Source of the DNA: Panaeolus papilionaceus
Lineage: Eukaryota; Basidiomycota; Agaricomycetes; Agaricales
Reading direction: 5' to 3'
Assembly: GCA_015501605.1 (NCBI GenBank)
Contig: JADNRZ010000020.1
Coordinates: 1 to 64,000, forward strand
Length of the DNA: 64,000 nucleotides
The notes beneath the pieces are model-generated. The model was not told the DNA's origin. It worked only from the letters and a program-made list of their open reading frames with translations, and did not search any database. A program made the translations under genes and the position numbers. Each line of letters opens with the position of its first letter. Positions within the stretch are counted from its first letter, which is position 1. This document shows, one piece after another, positions 1-10,684 of the stretch.

Positions 1-255
1 ATCGTCAGCTGGTTCCCAAGAATTCCAACCAGCATCGTATCCTTCCCATTTGATCAGGTATCGAAGTTTGCCTCTGATGAACTTGCTGTTCAAAATCTTC
101 TCCACAACGAACTCTTCAACATTGTCAACAAGCACAGGAGGTGGGGGTAGCTTGGCTCTTCGACCAGAGATGGGGTCATAAGGAGCAGGAGTGAGTCTGA
201 CAACATGGAAGACTGGATGGATGCGGGAGAGGGATTTAGGAAGCTGAAGACGGTA
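1..255 (-). pseudogene. Integrase C-terminus plus chromodomain (partial)
   Basis: Minus-strand translation of 1-255 gives the typical integrase tail (LSRIHPVFHV followed by a Pro-rich linker). A chromodomain follows, with EEFVVEKIL, then LRYLIKWEGYD and NSWEPADD. In chromoviruses this domain steers integration toward modified histones. The coding sequence should join the integrase at about 815 but is separated from it by the solo LTR at 261-809. It continues past the left edge. No start codon of its own is expected because it is the end of a polyprotein. Confidence 0.85.
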
Positions 256-260
256 GGCAT

Positions 261-809
261 TGTTACGGTAGCCCGACGGGCGCTTGCGGTTAAGGCCTTT
301 GAGCTAGTCGGAGTCGGTTCAGTCGTGCGACAGAGTTCGAGTATCGTTCTAAGAATGCCACTGCGTGCGCACGCTACGCTGGTATTGTCTTAGAAGAGAG
401 CGAGAAGAGTAAGATCGTCGTAGAAGTTGTTGTTCTATTCGAAGTTAAAGAACTAGCTAAAGAACAATGGTATAAACTATGGTGTTTATATAGATATCTA
501 ACGAGGCTGTGCGTGTAAACGCCAAGTAGATAAAGTGAGTCAGAAGTGTAGTCCGCAGTAAGAACGAGTCATAAATGTGAGAAGGATGAGTAAGAAGACA
601 AGTCATAGATAGGAGAATGAAGTGGAGCGACAGCGGGAATGAAGGTGGAGTGAGAGTCGGAGTTAGGAGGAATGTGTGGAGCTCCGGAGATAGGAAGTAG
701 ACGAGATATAAGTACAAAGAGAGATGATAGTACACGAAGATGAGATGAAGAGAGATAGCAGTCTTGATAAGATAAAGAAAAGATGTAGTAGAAAAGAGTT
801 GACGTAACA
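261..809 (-). repeat. Solo LTR inserted in gypsy integrase
   Basis: A 549-bp insertion begins TGTTACG and ends CGTAACA, the TG...CA ends of an LTR. It is flanked by the 5-bp duplication GGCAT (256-260 and 810-814). Removing it restores the integrase reading frame. No internal coding region or second LTR is seen, so it is a solo LTR left by LTR-LTR recombination. Orientation is tentative: a TATATAAA-like box lies on the minus strand near 485-495. It differs from both other LTR families in the window. Confidence 0.85.
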
Positions 810-814
810 GGCAT

Positions 815-2369
815 TCTTTCCAACACTAGAAATGACTGGGTAAGGACCAACTCGCTTGTGGGAGAGCTTCTTGGATGGCCGAGTGGTTTGGATGTCTGAG
901 GCATCAAGGTAGACACAATCTCCAGGCTTGATCTCAGGAGCCTTGGTGCGACGCCGGTTGTAGTACCTAGCCATGTCCTCCTTAGCAGCTGCTAAGGCAG
1001 CACGTGCTTCTTCAAGAGCAGTCTTCATCCTATCAGTGAACTCATTCACAGTTTCCATCCGGGAGGGAGGAAGAGGTTCAAAGCCCATACGAGGATGTTG
1101 ACCAGAGTCTAGAAGGAAGGGAGTCTGCTGGGTGGAGGAGTGGACATGGTTGTTGTAGGCAAACTCAGCCATGGAAAGGATGTCGTACCAGTCATCCTGT
1201 CGCTCAGAGATGTAGAGCCTGAGGTATTGTTCCAACTCCTGGTTGACACGCTCAGTCTGTCCATCAGTTTGAGGGTGATAGGCAGTGCTACGAGCTGGCT
1301 CAATCCCAAGCAGCCTGTAGAGTTCAGTAGTGAACTCTGCAATGAACTGTGGACCACGATCAGAGACTACCTTGGATGGAAGGCCATGGAGTTTCCAGAT
1401 ATGGTCACAATACATGCAGGCAGTGCCTAGGGCAGAGACAGTGGTAGTGGTAGCAGTGAAGTGGGCGCGTTTGGAAAGGGAGTCAACAACAACCATGATG
1501 GCATCATAACCATTGGACTCAGGAAGCTCGACAATGAAGTCCACACTGATATGGTCCCAATGGCGGTCAGGAACAGCAAGGGGCTCAAGCTCTCCAAGGG
1601 GTCGCTGCCTGATGGTCTTGGTCCTAAGACACATGTCACAGGTGCTGGTGTAGAGTCCAATGAACTTAGACATGTGAGGCCACCAGTAGTTCCTAGACAC
1701 AAGCTCCAAGGTCTTCCAACGTCCAGGGTGTCCAGCAAGAGTGGAGTCATGACAGAGAGCCACAATGCGACGACGAAGATCACCACCTGGTGGAACATAG
1801 AGCTTTCCACAGAAGTAGATAAGACCATCAGCTTCATCCCACTCTGAGGAGCGAAGAGACTGAGATCCAGTCTTTCTGAGCGCCTTGACTGCCTTGGCCA
1901 CAGTGTCCTCAAGATCAGAGGCCTCCTTGGAATGTCGACAGATCTCACGAACCAGAGAGCGTTCCTGTCCAACAAATTCCAGACCTTCTAGTGCACAAAC
2001 TGCAAACATCCCTGGGGTGAGGAGGGTGATGTTCTGGTTGTCACGTTCACTAGAACCATGGTCAGACCGACGTGAGAGAGCATCTGCTTTTCCCATAGTA
2101 GCTCCTGCCTTGTGCTGCATGACAAAGTCGAAGCGGGCCAGAGTGAGAGACCAGCGGGCTTGCCTGCGGTTGAGGTTCTGAGATGACATGAAGTATTCCA
2201 AGTTCTTGTGGTCAGTCCAGATCTCAAACTTGTGGCGGGCACCCTCAAGGAAGTGTCTCCATTCCTGCAAGGCTCGAATGATTGCAAGCATTTCCTTGTC
2301 ATGAATCTCATATTCCTTTCGACAGGAGAGAGTGACTTGGAAAAGAAAGCATTGGATGCCACTTTCCAT
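815..2369 (-). pseudogene. Gypsy RNase H and integrase region
   Basis: This open frame on the minus strand carries the end of RNase H (YEIHDKEMLAII, the WTDHKNLEYF motif and ADALSRR). The integrase follows: a zinc-binding H-H-C-C region (HDSTLAGHPG...CDMC) and the DDE core with Asp in SVDFIVEL, Asp in VVSDRGPQF and Glu in QTERVNQ. A GPY/F-like SHKRVGPYPVI segment closes it. The domain itself is well preserved. The frame does not connect to the RT frame upstream because of shifts near 2310-2400, and the C-terminus is cut by the solo LTR. The annotated ATG at 2369 is an internal Met, not a real start. Confidence 0.9.
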
Positions 2370-3499
2370 CTTCTGGGAGACTGCTGAGAGAGTACAGCAC
2401 CAGTGGCGAAGTCTGAAGAGTCAGCTTCAAGCCGGAAAGGAAGATCATCATTGGGAGCAGCAAGGACAGGGGAGGAGGTGACAGCATCCTTGATGGACTG
2501 GAAGGCAGTAGCGGCAGCAGGAGACCAGGAAAACTCAGTGGAGCTCTTGGTAAGATCAAAGAGGGGACGTGCATGATGAGAGAAGTCCTTGATGAACCGT
2601 CGATAGAAGTTGGCAAAACCCAGGAAAGATTGGACTTCTTTCCTATTGGTGGGGGTGGGCCATTGAGCAACTCCAGCAACTTTGACAGGATCCATCTCGA
2701 CTCGGTTCTCAGCAACGATAAGCCCAAGGTACTCAATGCGTGTCTTCTCAAACTCGCATTTCTCCAGGCGGAGGCAGAGACCATGTTCCTCTAGACGCTT
2801 CAGGACCCTATGAGTGACCTCTCGATGCTCAGGAATATCCTTGGTGAAGATCAGGATGTCATCCAGGTATACCACAACCACACCTTCAGAGATCATGTCT
2901 TGGAAGATCTCGTTCATCATGGTTTGGAAGGTGGCAGGACTGTTGGTGAGACCAAAGAACATGACAAGAGGTTCGAAGAGACCTCTGTGAGTGCGAAAAG
3001 CAGCCTTCCACTCATCTCCTTCTTTGATGCGGACATTGTTGAAACCCCAACGAATGTCAAGCTTGGTGAAGTAGCGCGCACCACGAAGTTGGTTGATAAG
3101 GTCAGAGATGAGAGGGAGAGGGTACTTGTTCTTCACAGTCATATCATTGAGCATGCGATAGTCCTGGACCAGACGAAGGGAGCCATCCTTTTTCTTCACA
3201 AAGAAGACTGGTGATGCCATGGGGGACTTGGAGCGGTGAATCTTTCCCTGAGCCTCGTTCTCAGCAAGGAAGCGCTCAGCCTCTTCACGTTCTGCAGGGT
3301 TTAATGGGTAAACCTTGCATCCCTTGGGTTGAGCTCCAGGAATGAGCTCAATCGCATGATCCCAAGGCCTTCTCTCAGGAAGCTTAAGAAACTCAGCTTC
3401 AGAGAAGACACGATGGAAGAGACTCTGATAGTCAGGGACTGGACCATGAGGTGAGGAAGGGAGAGTGGTCTGTTCTGGTTGAGGAGCAGAGTTACGCAA
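2310..3499 (-). pseudogene. Gypsy reverse transcriptase
   Basis: The RT of the element is readable on the minus strand. It has the fingers region (MASPVFFVKKKDGSLRLVQD), palm Asp in YFTKLDIRWGF, FGLTNSPATFQ, and the catalytic box VVYLDDILIF. The connection region (EYLGLIVAENRVEMDP, VQSFLGFANFYRRFI) and the start of RNase H (LEADSSDFATGAVLSQQS) follow. After that the frame is lost by at least two small shifts between about 2310 and 2400. Key RT residues are present, so decay is recent or limited. It should form part of one Pol polyprotein with the integrase. Confidence 0.9.
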
Positions 3500-4394
3500 G
3501 AAACCTTCAGCCAGGCGTTGACTGATGGTTGAAGTAGCGTTGATATGCTCTTCAGCTTCCTCAGGGAGTAAGCCAGAACCCAGACACGATCACCTTCCTC
3601 AAGATCAAATGGCAGATCAGAGGACTCGAGATCATCAGAATCTTCAGGGGAAGACTCTTCAGGGGTGAGAGAGGGGGCAGGACCAGAGCGGCAGGCATTC
3701 ACCTTGGCTTCTTCCTTACGAGCAGCCTTCTTTTCCTCATTGAGTTCCTTCTTGCAACCAAAGCATCGACTGCTAGGCTTGCAACGAGACATCTTGACTT
3801 CTCCAGTTTCCCAATTGACTTCAGGATTGTGATCCCTGAACCAAGTGTATCCAATGATCAGCTTCTGCTTCCCTAAGCCGTGACACAGAAGAGTGCGCGT
3901 TCTGTGTGGCCGTTGTACCGGAGGATCAAGTCAACCACCTCAGTAATTGAACCAGACTCGTTGAGCGTTCCATCCACTTACGAACAGGGATGGGGCGGCT
4001 GAGCTTCCTGGTGGCAATTCGGTTGGACTTGACGTACTCTCGATCGATGAACAGACCAGTAGCGCCAGTGTCAAGCAAGGCCTTAACAGATCGAGCTTCA
4101 TGGGAGTCAGTGGTCTCTATCTCAACCTTCAGGTGAAGGGAGCTAGGTCCAGGTGCAAGAGAAGAGATGGTGCACGAGGATGGAAGGCGACGACATTCCC
4201 ATTTGGAGCGACGAGGTAGGCGGGGCGGAGCAGAAGGATCATGGAGGGAGGATGGAGAGGAGGGAACCTTGTCTTCATCTGGGAGAGATGGAGTCTCATC
4301 AACCAGAGGGGCATACCGATTACGAGAGTCAAGAACGACTTTAGGACAAGGTAGAGGTGGAGCTTGTGCGGCGTTTGCACAGAGACTTCACTTG
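3500..4394 (-). pseudogene. Gypsy protease and linker, frameshifted
   Basis: Around 4120-3990 the minus strand encodes the retroviral-type aspartic protease with the active-site motif LLDTGATGLFID. The motif is followed by a frameshift near 3975, after which the protein continues in another frame (GSITEVVDLIL, then TERALFCV). A lysine- and acidic-rich linker (3792-3540, CFGCKKELNEEKK then TPEESSPEDSDDLES) leads toward the RT. Several stops and shifts mean no single open frame covers this stretch. An in-frame TGA also separates it from gag. Confidence 0.75.
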
Positions 4395-5720
4395 TCACAG
4401 GCTTTCGTAAGGGGGCATGAGTGGTGCGAATAGACAAAGGACCAGGGGAGGGGTCAAGGAAATGTGAGAAGGAAGGAGGAGAGAAGAGAGTGGGCTAGGC
4501 ACAGGAGGAGGAGGCTGCGGATGGAAGGTGTCATTAGCAGCCAAGTTGAGAGCAACAAGGCGGGCCAATTCGTACCAGCCAGAGGGATCGTTATGAGCTG
4601 GATGTGAAGCTACCCGCTTACTGAGATGATCAGTGATGGAGGGGTGGAGGCCACGACGGAACTTGACCACGATGTAGGAGGGGTCAGAGTAGCCAGCTTC
4701 AGCAACAAGGTCACGGAAGGAGTCAACGTAATCGTCAACAGAACGATCCCCTTGGAAGTAGGAGGTACCTTCCAAGATGAGGGCAGCAGTTTCCTGCTCA
4801 CGCAAGGGGAAGAACTCTTTGCGAAAGTCTTCAGCAAAGTGGTCCCAAGTTGCGTAAGGAGAGGAACCTTCCTCAATGAGCTCAAAGATCCTGCAGGACC
4901 ATAGAGCAGCTCGACCAGCAGACATGAACGTGAGGGCCCAACTAATCATGGTAGACTCGTCAGGAAAGAGATCTGGATGAAGTCTGAAGTAACCCATGAG
5001 AGAGTTGTAGAAGGCTTTGCCCTTGAGACGATCACCATTGTACTGGGGAGGAGGAGCTGGCCTAACCTTTTCTGCAATCATCAAAGGAGTCCCAAGACGA
5101 TGAGAAGAAGGGGCAGAGGGATGCACTACTCCACTAGGATAACCAGAAGAGGCAGTGAGGAGAGGGGAAGACACTATTCCACTGGGGCAACCAGAAGAGA
5201 CAGTGGGGAGAGGAGGATCCACTCTATTGGGTGGCCGAATAGAAGTGGGGGGAAGAGGAAGACTACTACTAGAAGAAAGAGAAGAAGAAGAGTGTTCCAT
5301 AGGTACACTAATAAAATGAGAAGAAGAAGGAAGAGGGTGAGGAGAAGAAGAAGATTGTTCCATGTTTACACTAGGTAAAGGAAAAGAAGAAGGGGGAGAA
5401 AAGTTTCTGTCTACAGTTCCATGGTTTAAAGAGTGTAGTATCCCATCTGTCAGCTGTCCAACAGAGTGGGAAGGGAGTGGGGGAAAAGTAGAAGAAACAA
5501 GGGAGGGAGAAGAAGAAGGGGAAGAAGAAAGAGAAAGAGGAGAGGGGTTGAAAGTAGAAGAAAAATAATGAAGCAAGGAAAGAACAGAAGACCTCAAGTG
5601 GGAGATAGCTACCTGTTGGGATTCCTGCTGAGCAAGCATGGAGGATACCTGGTCTTCCAGGGAAGGCAACTGAGACAGAGAGACGGAAGCAGCTGGAGGT
5701 GGTGAAGTATGGGGATCCAT
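4395..5720 (-). CDS. Gypsy gag protein
   Basis: A 441-residue frame starts at the ATG at 5720 (MDPHTSPPPAASVS). The N-terminal half is low-complexity Ser/Pro-rich. The second half (about residues 215-385) is a retrotransposon Gag capsid domain with PPPQYNGDRLKGKAFYNSL, ALTFMSAGRAALW, the W-F-DF-FFPL core and YVDSFRDLVAEAGYSD. It packages element RNA into cytoplasmic particles. The ATG lies 130 bp inside the 5' LTR, a normal leader length. The frame ends at 4395 without an obvious zinc knuckle. This is the only gypsy product here that could still be translated at full length. Confidence 0.85.
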   Translation of the reverse strand: MDPHTSPPPAASVSLSQLPSLEDQVSSMLAQQESQQVAISHLRSSVLSLLHYFSSTFNPSPLSLSSSPSSSPSLVSSTFPPLPSHSVGQLTDGILHSLNHGTVDRNFSPPSSFPLPSVNMEQSSSSPHPLPSSSHFISVPMEHSSSSLSSSSSLPLPPTSIRPPNRVDPPLPTVSSGCPSGIVSSPLLTASSGYPSGVVHPSAPSSHRLGTPLMIAEKVRPAPPPQYNGDRLKGKAFYNSLMGYFRLHPDLFPDESTMISWALTFMSAGRAALWSCRIFELIEEGSSPYATWDHFAEDFRKEFFPLREQETAALILEGTSYFQGDRSVDDYVDSFRDLVAEAGYSDPSYIVVKFRRGLHPSITDHLSKRVASHPAHNDPSGWYELARLVALNLAANDTFHPQPPPPVPSPLSSLLLPSHISLTPPLVLCLFAPLMPPYESL

Positions 5721-5850
5721 GGTTGCCAGACAGGGAGAAGAGAGGAGAGGGAGAAAGCACAGAGTCTATAATGCAGCTGAACAGAAGAAGCAGAACAGAG
5801 GATGTAACAGACTGTATGCAGTCTCAGTCTCCAAGGTGACCTCTTTCTAC
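5721..5850 (-). other. Gypsy leader between LTR and gag
   Basis: This 130-bp untranslated leader lies between the end of the 5' LTR and the gag ATG. The primer-binding site should sit directly next to 5850, but I could not match that stretch to a tRNA 3' end with confidence. Self-priming, as in Tf1-type elements, is an alternative. Confidence 0.5.
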
Positions 5851-6258
5851 TGTAAGGGCACCTCAGACACACACAAGTCCTGGGGGAGATCCAAAGATAT
5901 ATATCAGCTCTACATAAATACAGGAAGTAGGCTCACCTGGGGGAGATCCAAAGAGAAAGAGGTAAAGGATCAAACCCAGGTGAAACAGCTATTTAAGTGA
6001 TGAGCTGGCATTGGCATCAGCCTTGATGCCAAACAATGCCTTTGGGAATAAACAAAGGGAAACACAAAGGAATGACTATGTAACAGTGGAAACAAGTGAA
6101 TAACAAATGAGTGACAACTAAAGGAGAGTGTAATATAATATATATGAGTCCATGGTATGTCCAGATAATAAAATAGAGCAAAGGGAAATAGGGGAAAGGA
6201 GAGACAGGAGAGGCAAGAATAAGGAAAGGAATAGGAGGTAGCAGGAGATCCCCTGACA
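5851..6258 (-). repeat. Gypsy 5' LTR (408 bp)
   Basis: In the element's orientation the LTR starts TGTCAGGGGATCTCC at 6258 and ends CCTTACA at 5851. Its borders are fixed by comparison with the solo LTR at 36322-36728, which has the same ends and is closely similar by eye. The host duplication on this side would be CAGGG (6259-6263); the partner copy lies outside the window. The LTR carries the promoter and polyadenylation signals of the element. Confidence 0.92.
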
Positions 6259-7020
6259 CAGGGTGGAACAACTGCTCAAAAACGTTCAAACGCCAGTCGC
6301 TTTTCCATTGCAAGGTGCACGATACGTGGCTTGTGCACCCACCATCCCAAGGTATGGTTTCAGGGACAACTGCGCACCTACACAGGACCTCTTCCAAGCG
6401 GATTTTGAGCTTCATAATAGGTTCGTAAATGGCAGGATGCTGAAACTTCCAATCTAACGACAGGACTCTAACAGCCCACCGAATCAGGCCCTTAACCAAG
6501 TTCCACCTTCAGTATCCAACTGCCAACTTCAGCGAAAAGAACAGATCGCCCAAGAGCGTCGCAATCCCCTCAAAACAAAACTTCTCAACTTCAACCATAG
6601 ACCATTGATCAGCAAGGTAAAGCATGCTGAGAAGATCCCTCTCTGTGTAACCGTATCCTCTGGGTGGCCTAGCGTGCGGATAAGTTTCACATCTTTTGAA
6701 CACCAATGATTAAATGACTTACTCAGCACCATATCTAATCCACAGAGCCAGGGGTGCAAAGTCCTGCCGCTTGATGTCCTGCAGCACAACTGGGTTTTCA
6801 ATGGTGCCTTCCTGCATAGATCCGATATCTGGGGAGTTGAAGAACATCCCTCTAAATACATTGGAAAATTTGGCCAGCTCGTTGCGGGACAGGTAGAACC
6901 GGGTTCCCTCCAGCTGTTGCAACGGTGAGTGAGTGGTGGCAGATGCAGATGCAATGAGCGTGCACTAACCATCAGGACAATACCAGAACTCGTGGTTGTT
7001 GTTAAGTTGTTGGTTGCCAT
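6259..7020 (-). pseudogene. BTB/POZ-like gene truncated by gypsy
   Basis: Three exons fit on the minus strand: 7020-6970, 6913-6723 and 6668-6259, with introns GTTAGT...CAACAG and GTAAGT...GCTAG that keep the frame. The product begins MATNN and has a BTB/POZ-like fold pattern: GIVLM, then LEGTRFYLSRNELAKFSNVF, an acidic loop and VVLQDIKRQDFAPLALWI. A helical C-terminal region with a LADQW segment follows. BTB proteins are protein-interaction adaptors and are expanded in Agaricomycetes. The gene is dead or truncated: an in-frame TGA lies at 6511-6509 and the gypsy LTR replaces everything after 6259. The reading frame on both sides of the TGA looks coding, so the stop is a point mutation. Confidence 0.75.
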
Positions 7021-7160
7021 CTCTTGGGTTAACGGAATAGACCAGGAATTAGCAAGTGGGGTTCAAGTTTTTAGAGTGTGAGTGATACAATAACGTCTTT
7101 ATATGCAAGTAACTAATATGACAAAAAGGGGCATGCAGCGCAGAGGCATTCTACATGCAT

Positions 7161-8408
7161 TCATTTACTATCCCAGATAAGCTTCTCCAATCTTTCCTTC
7201 AGCATCCGCAGTATGTAATCCTCCTTTCCCCAACGTAATTTCCAATCGTCATGTTTCATAAGTTCTGATATTAAATGTTTCTTGCAGGCCCAATTTATTG
7301 TACTATCCTCAGACATCGCATTGATAAACGATTCACGAGCATTTAGTGCAGGCTCGCGCCCCTCCAAAAGCGGTTTAGTGAGATGAGTACGCCAGAGAAG
7401 GTGGCACTGGTCGATGCAAACGCTGTGCCTATGATCTCTATCATTTACCTTGGGTATAGTCGGAAAATGCGCTGCAATAGCTGCCCTCTGAGCCATGATA
7501 GCATCACGCGCAAAGGTCATGGCGCGATACGCAGCATAAGTCAAGCGCTTGAGGTCCGTTGCATTTGGTGGCTCGTTCACGGGGACGAAAACGAGAGATC
7601 TCAGCGTGGAGATGCTCACAAGCTTCTTGTCCTTGAACTTCACTGCTGCGTAGATCCGGAACGCAGGACTCTGATCAGGCAAGCCAAGTTGGCAGTAGAA
7701 CTGCTCCTCGATGGAGGTAAGTTCCCACATTTGTGCCAACACTACGCATTGGGTGACCTCTTCTTTGGAGTAGCCCTTGCTTTTGGCTGACACTGCTCCC
7801 CAATCCCTACACCCAGTGTGTCTAAGTGTGTGTTTATGTCTATCAATATAGGGAATACACTAACCGGTTCACTTGTAAAGCGCCAATAAAAACATTCATA
7901 TCCTCCTTCTTGACGCCGTTGATGGTGATTGGACACTCTTTGGAGACACCTGGTTTGCAAGGCGGCTTTGGGTTTGCCTCAAGGTATTCCTTTGCATTGC
8001 GATACAGACTTGCCATGTAGGCTGATTCAGTGATGTAGCGACTGATCTCAAGCGAGAATACAATGTCTTCAACCTAATAAGTATGGGTATGAGCATCTGT
8101 TATATGTTTATAAGTACGCTGACCTGAAACCAGGCATCCAGAGGCATCTGGCAGAGCAATCGGTCCCAAACACCATCCTCTTCCCCTAATGGCGCATTCG
8201 GCAAGTCCAGAACATCATCGGTATCCACCATCATCGGGACAGAATTGTCTTGACACAGTGCTACTGTTGGAGCGTTGACCGGAGGCTTGTTAGGAATATC
8301 AATGTCAGGATTGGTTTCTACGAGCATATTATGGACAGCAGGGGGAGACAACAAGGGCGATGAGCCAGGAGAATGCAAAATTTCAAGTTGACTGTTAGCC
8401 AGCGCCAT
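7161..8408 (-). CDS. BTB-like domain protein, three exons
   Basis: Predicted exons are 8408-8124, 8073-7865 and 7806-7161, giving 379 residues with the frame kept through both introns (GTCAGC...TTAG and GTTAGT...GTAG). Residues 1-95 are a Pro/Asp-rich disordered region. Residues about 96-170 resemble a diverged BTB fold (VEDIVFSLEISRY...CPITINGVKKEDMNVFIGAL). The helical remainder (EEVTQCVVLAQMWELTSIEEQF and onward) is the region that follows BTB in this fungal family. It probably acts as a protein-protein adaptor; partners are unknown. It lies directly upstream of the truncated BTB gene in the same orientation, so the two may be old tandem paralogues. No disabling change is visible. Confidence 0.7.
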
Positions 8409-8790
8409 TCTTTAATGATACTATTACCGACAGTCATTTTATATATGTTGCTGTACTTCCGAGATTGTCCCATAATACTCAATAGGCTCCTGTTATCGCG
8501 AGAAATCAGTATATAGTGCTATTAATAGGTTTTCCCAAGGCACAGCCTGAGCGTTGAATCCTTCTAAAAGGTATGTCAGGAATGAATAAACATCCCAACT
8601 ATCACTCACGAACCTTGTATTCTAAAGGTTACCCAGCATGGCCTTCCCACCTCTTCCTAAACGAACACCTTTGTGGCCAGCTGCAGTCATTATTGCAGCG
8701 GGTAAAATCTATAATGCCTACTGTTCTACAATGCGCCTTGTTGAGTCTGGAAACTACAATCATCACTGAATCAAGACACATCGCAATATC
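8409..8790. other. Intergenic, divergent promoter region
   Basis: This lies between the divergently transcribed BTB-like gene (minus) and the integrase-like gene (plus). I see no further gene that I can support. The plus-strand frame 8573-8827 has no family signature. An in-frame TGA at 8767-8769 precedes the ATG at 8791 and supports that start. Confidence 0.5.
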
Positions 8791-10684
8791 ATGTATACTC
8801 AAGTACAGCCGCTTATTTCGTCAATAAAAACACAAGAGCCTGACCTGGAGAAGTGGATCTCCGACGTGTGCAAGATCATATCACATCTGCACGACGAGCT
8901 TGACGCTGCTGAATCACATTCACAGTGAGTTTCCATAATCTGCAATAATCAACTATTACTCATGTGCTCCACGCTAGATCGCAGATGACAACTTCTTTTC
9001 CTGTCAATCCTGTTGTTCTTGTTTACACAGGGCGTCCTGGAAGGCCTGCTAAGCGCATTAATCGGGATGCACTTGTGTGGGCATCAACGTGCAATCTGAA
9101 GATAAGCCAGATTGCTCGCCTCTTTGGTGTCCACCGGAATCACCTCCAACTACAAATGAAAGCCGAGGGTCTCGAAACAACACGGTTTAGTAAAATCAGC
9201 GAACAAGACCTCAACAACATTGTCCACAGCGCGCTTTCAGATCGACCAGACACAGGAATAGCCTATTTGACTGGTTATCTTCGATCTCATCACAAACTCC
9301 GTATTCAACATTCAAGGATCCGAACTTCTGTGCGTAATGTCGATGCTATCAGTGTAACCCTCAGACAGCAAGCTGCAGCCAAGAAGCCGCGAGGACACTA
9401 TCATGTTTCAAGGCCGCATGCTTTGTGGCACATCAACGGTCACCACAAACTTATCAAATGGGGAATTGTCTTTCATGGTATCATCAATGGTTACTCTCGG
9501 AAGGTATGACAATATATCTTGAATGTCTCACTCATGCTGACGTCTTTTTCTACAGATAATTGGGCTCAGGGCTGGTACATCCAACTCAGCAGGGACAGTG
9601 TTAAACTTGTTCCTTGATTCTATATGGGAACATGGTATTCCCTCTCGGATTTGTGGAGATCAAGGAGGGGAGAATCGCGATGTTTCAATCACCATGATAA
9701 AATTTCGGGGACGACATCATGGCAGTTTTCTATGGGGTCCCAGTGTTCATAACACCCCAATTGAGTGGTTATGGGTCAAGCTAGGGCGTTGGCTCTGTCA
9801 CGCATGGAGAGTTTTCTTCATTCGGTTGGGCCATCTTCATCACCTTGACAAGGAAAACCCGGTTCACCGTTGGCTGCTTGATTACCTCTTTCTTGACATG
9901 ATCAATGAGGACTGCAGGATTTTCGTGGAGGAGTGGAATGCACACCCAATGCGTAATAGACACAACAAATGTCCGAATGTAAGTAATTCATTTTACCTTT
10001 TAATCTGAACATGTAGGACTAAACATATTAATATAGGACCTTGAGGTGGAAGGGATGATTAAGTTTGGTGTTTACAACAACGTAACAGGGTCGTTCTCAT
10101 TTGGAGATGAGTGCAAAGGTTTTTCAGAGGAAGAAATGCTTCGCTTTTATCAGTATCCAAAAGAGAGTGCAGGGAGCGGAGATGAGGCGGATTCCAATGA
10201 GGGTGATATGGAGGACTTGGAACCAACCTCTGATTTAGACAACGAGAATGCAGATGATGATGAAGACACATGGACAGACAGTGATCACGACGATAACCTT
10301 GAAGATGTCGACCCTACAAATGACACTTTTCAAGATAGCGATGACGAAGACGAGCACCAGGTTGATCCTGCCAAGGATGTTGACCCTAACATTCATCACA
10401 AGGCTGTTGACGTCCCAGGAGGCAATTGTCCCTTCAACAAGGCAACGCTGGCTGCCTTTAAGACGTGTATTGAGAGTGTTTATCAAGGTGGAGACATTCC
10501 AGGTGGTTACGGAGTTCGTTCTGATGAATGGGAGGATGGATATTATTCGGAAACTGAGGGCCTAGCAATTGGACAATCACAGAAAATTAAGACAGTGCGG
10601 CTGCCAAACCATATCTGGCTACCTAGGGCGCAACTATGGGTGCAGGCATTGTGTTTATTACAAACTTCAGGATTAATATCATAG
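8791..10684 (+). CDS. Integrase-like DDE protein, four exons
   Basis: Exons 8791-8924, 8978-9503, 9556-9978 and 10037-10684 join in frame through three 52-58-bp introns (GTGAGT, GTATGA, GTAAGT donors), giving about 576 residues. The first exon starts at an ATG soon after an in-frame stop. Residues ~60-110 hold a helix-turn-helix-like motif (GRPGRPAKRIN, ISQIARLFGVHRNHLQ). The core matches the fungal/eukaryotic integrase-core family: ALWHINGHHKLIKWG, ICGDQGGEN and SVHNTPIEWLWV. The family normally has HIDG in the first motif, and here it is HING, so the first catalytic Asp looks replaced by Asn. A long acidic tract (about residues 410-470) precedes a conserved C-terminal VRLPNHIWLPRAQLW. An intact gene with a changed catalytic residue suggests a host protein, not an active transposase. 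No flanking element ends are seen. Confidence 0.75.

Larger units (their letters stand above)
1..6258 (-). mobile_element. Ty3/gypsy chromovirus, partial and decayed
   Basis: Read on the minus strand the order is 5' LTR (6258-5851), leader, gag, protease, reverse transcriptase, RNase H, integrase and chromodomain, which is the Ty3/gypsy chromovirus order. The element runs off the left edge, so the 3' LTR is not seen. It is not functional: gag, protease, RT and RNase H lie in different frames with several frameshifts, and a foreign solo LTR splits the integrase C-terminus from the chromodomain. The 5' LTR ends inside a BTB gene, so the element inserted into that gene. A second LTR of the same family is a solo LTR at 36322-36728. 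Confidence 0.93.

Noticed and set aside
6017..6258. Minus-strand open frame continuing the BTB gene into the LTR
   Set aside because: The residues beyond 6258 come from LTR sequence read by chance. The real coding sequence stops at the insertion.
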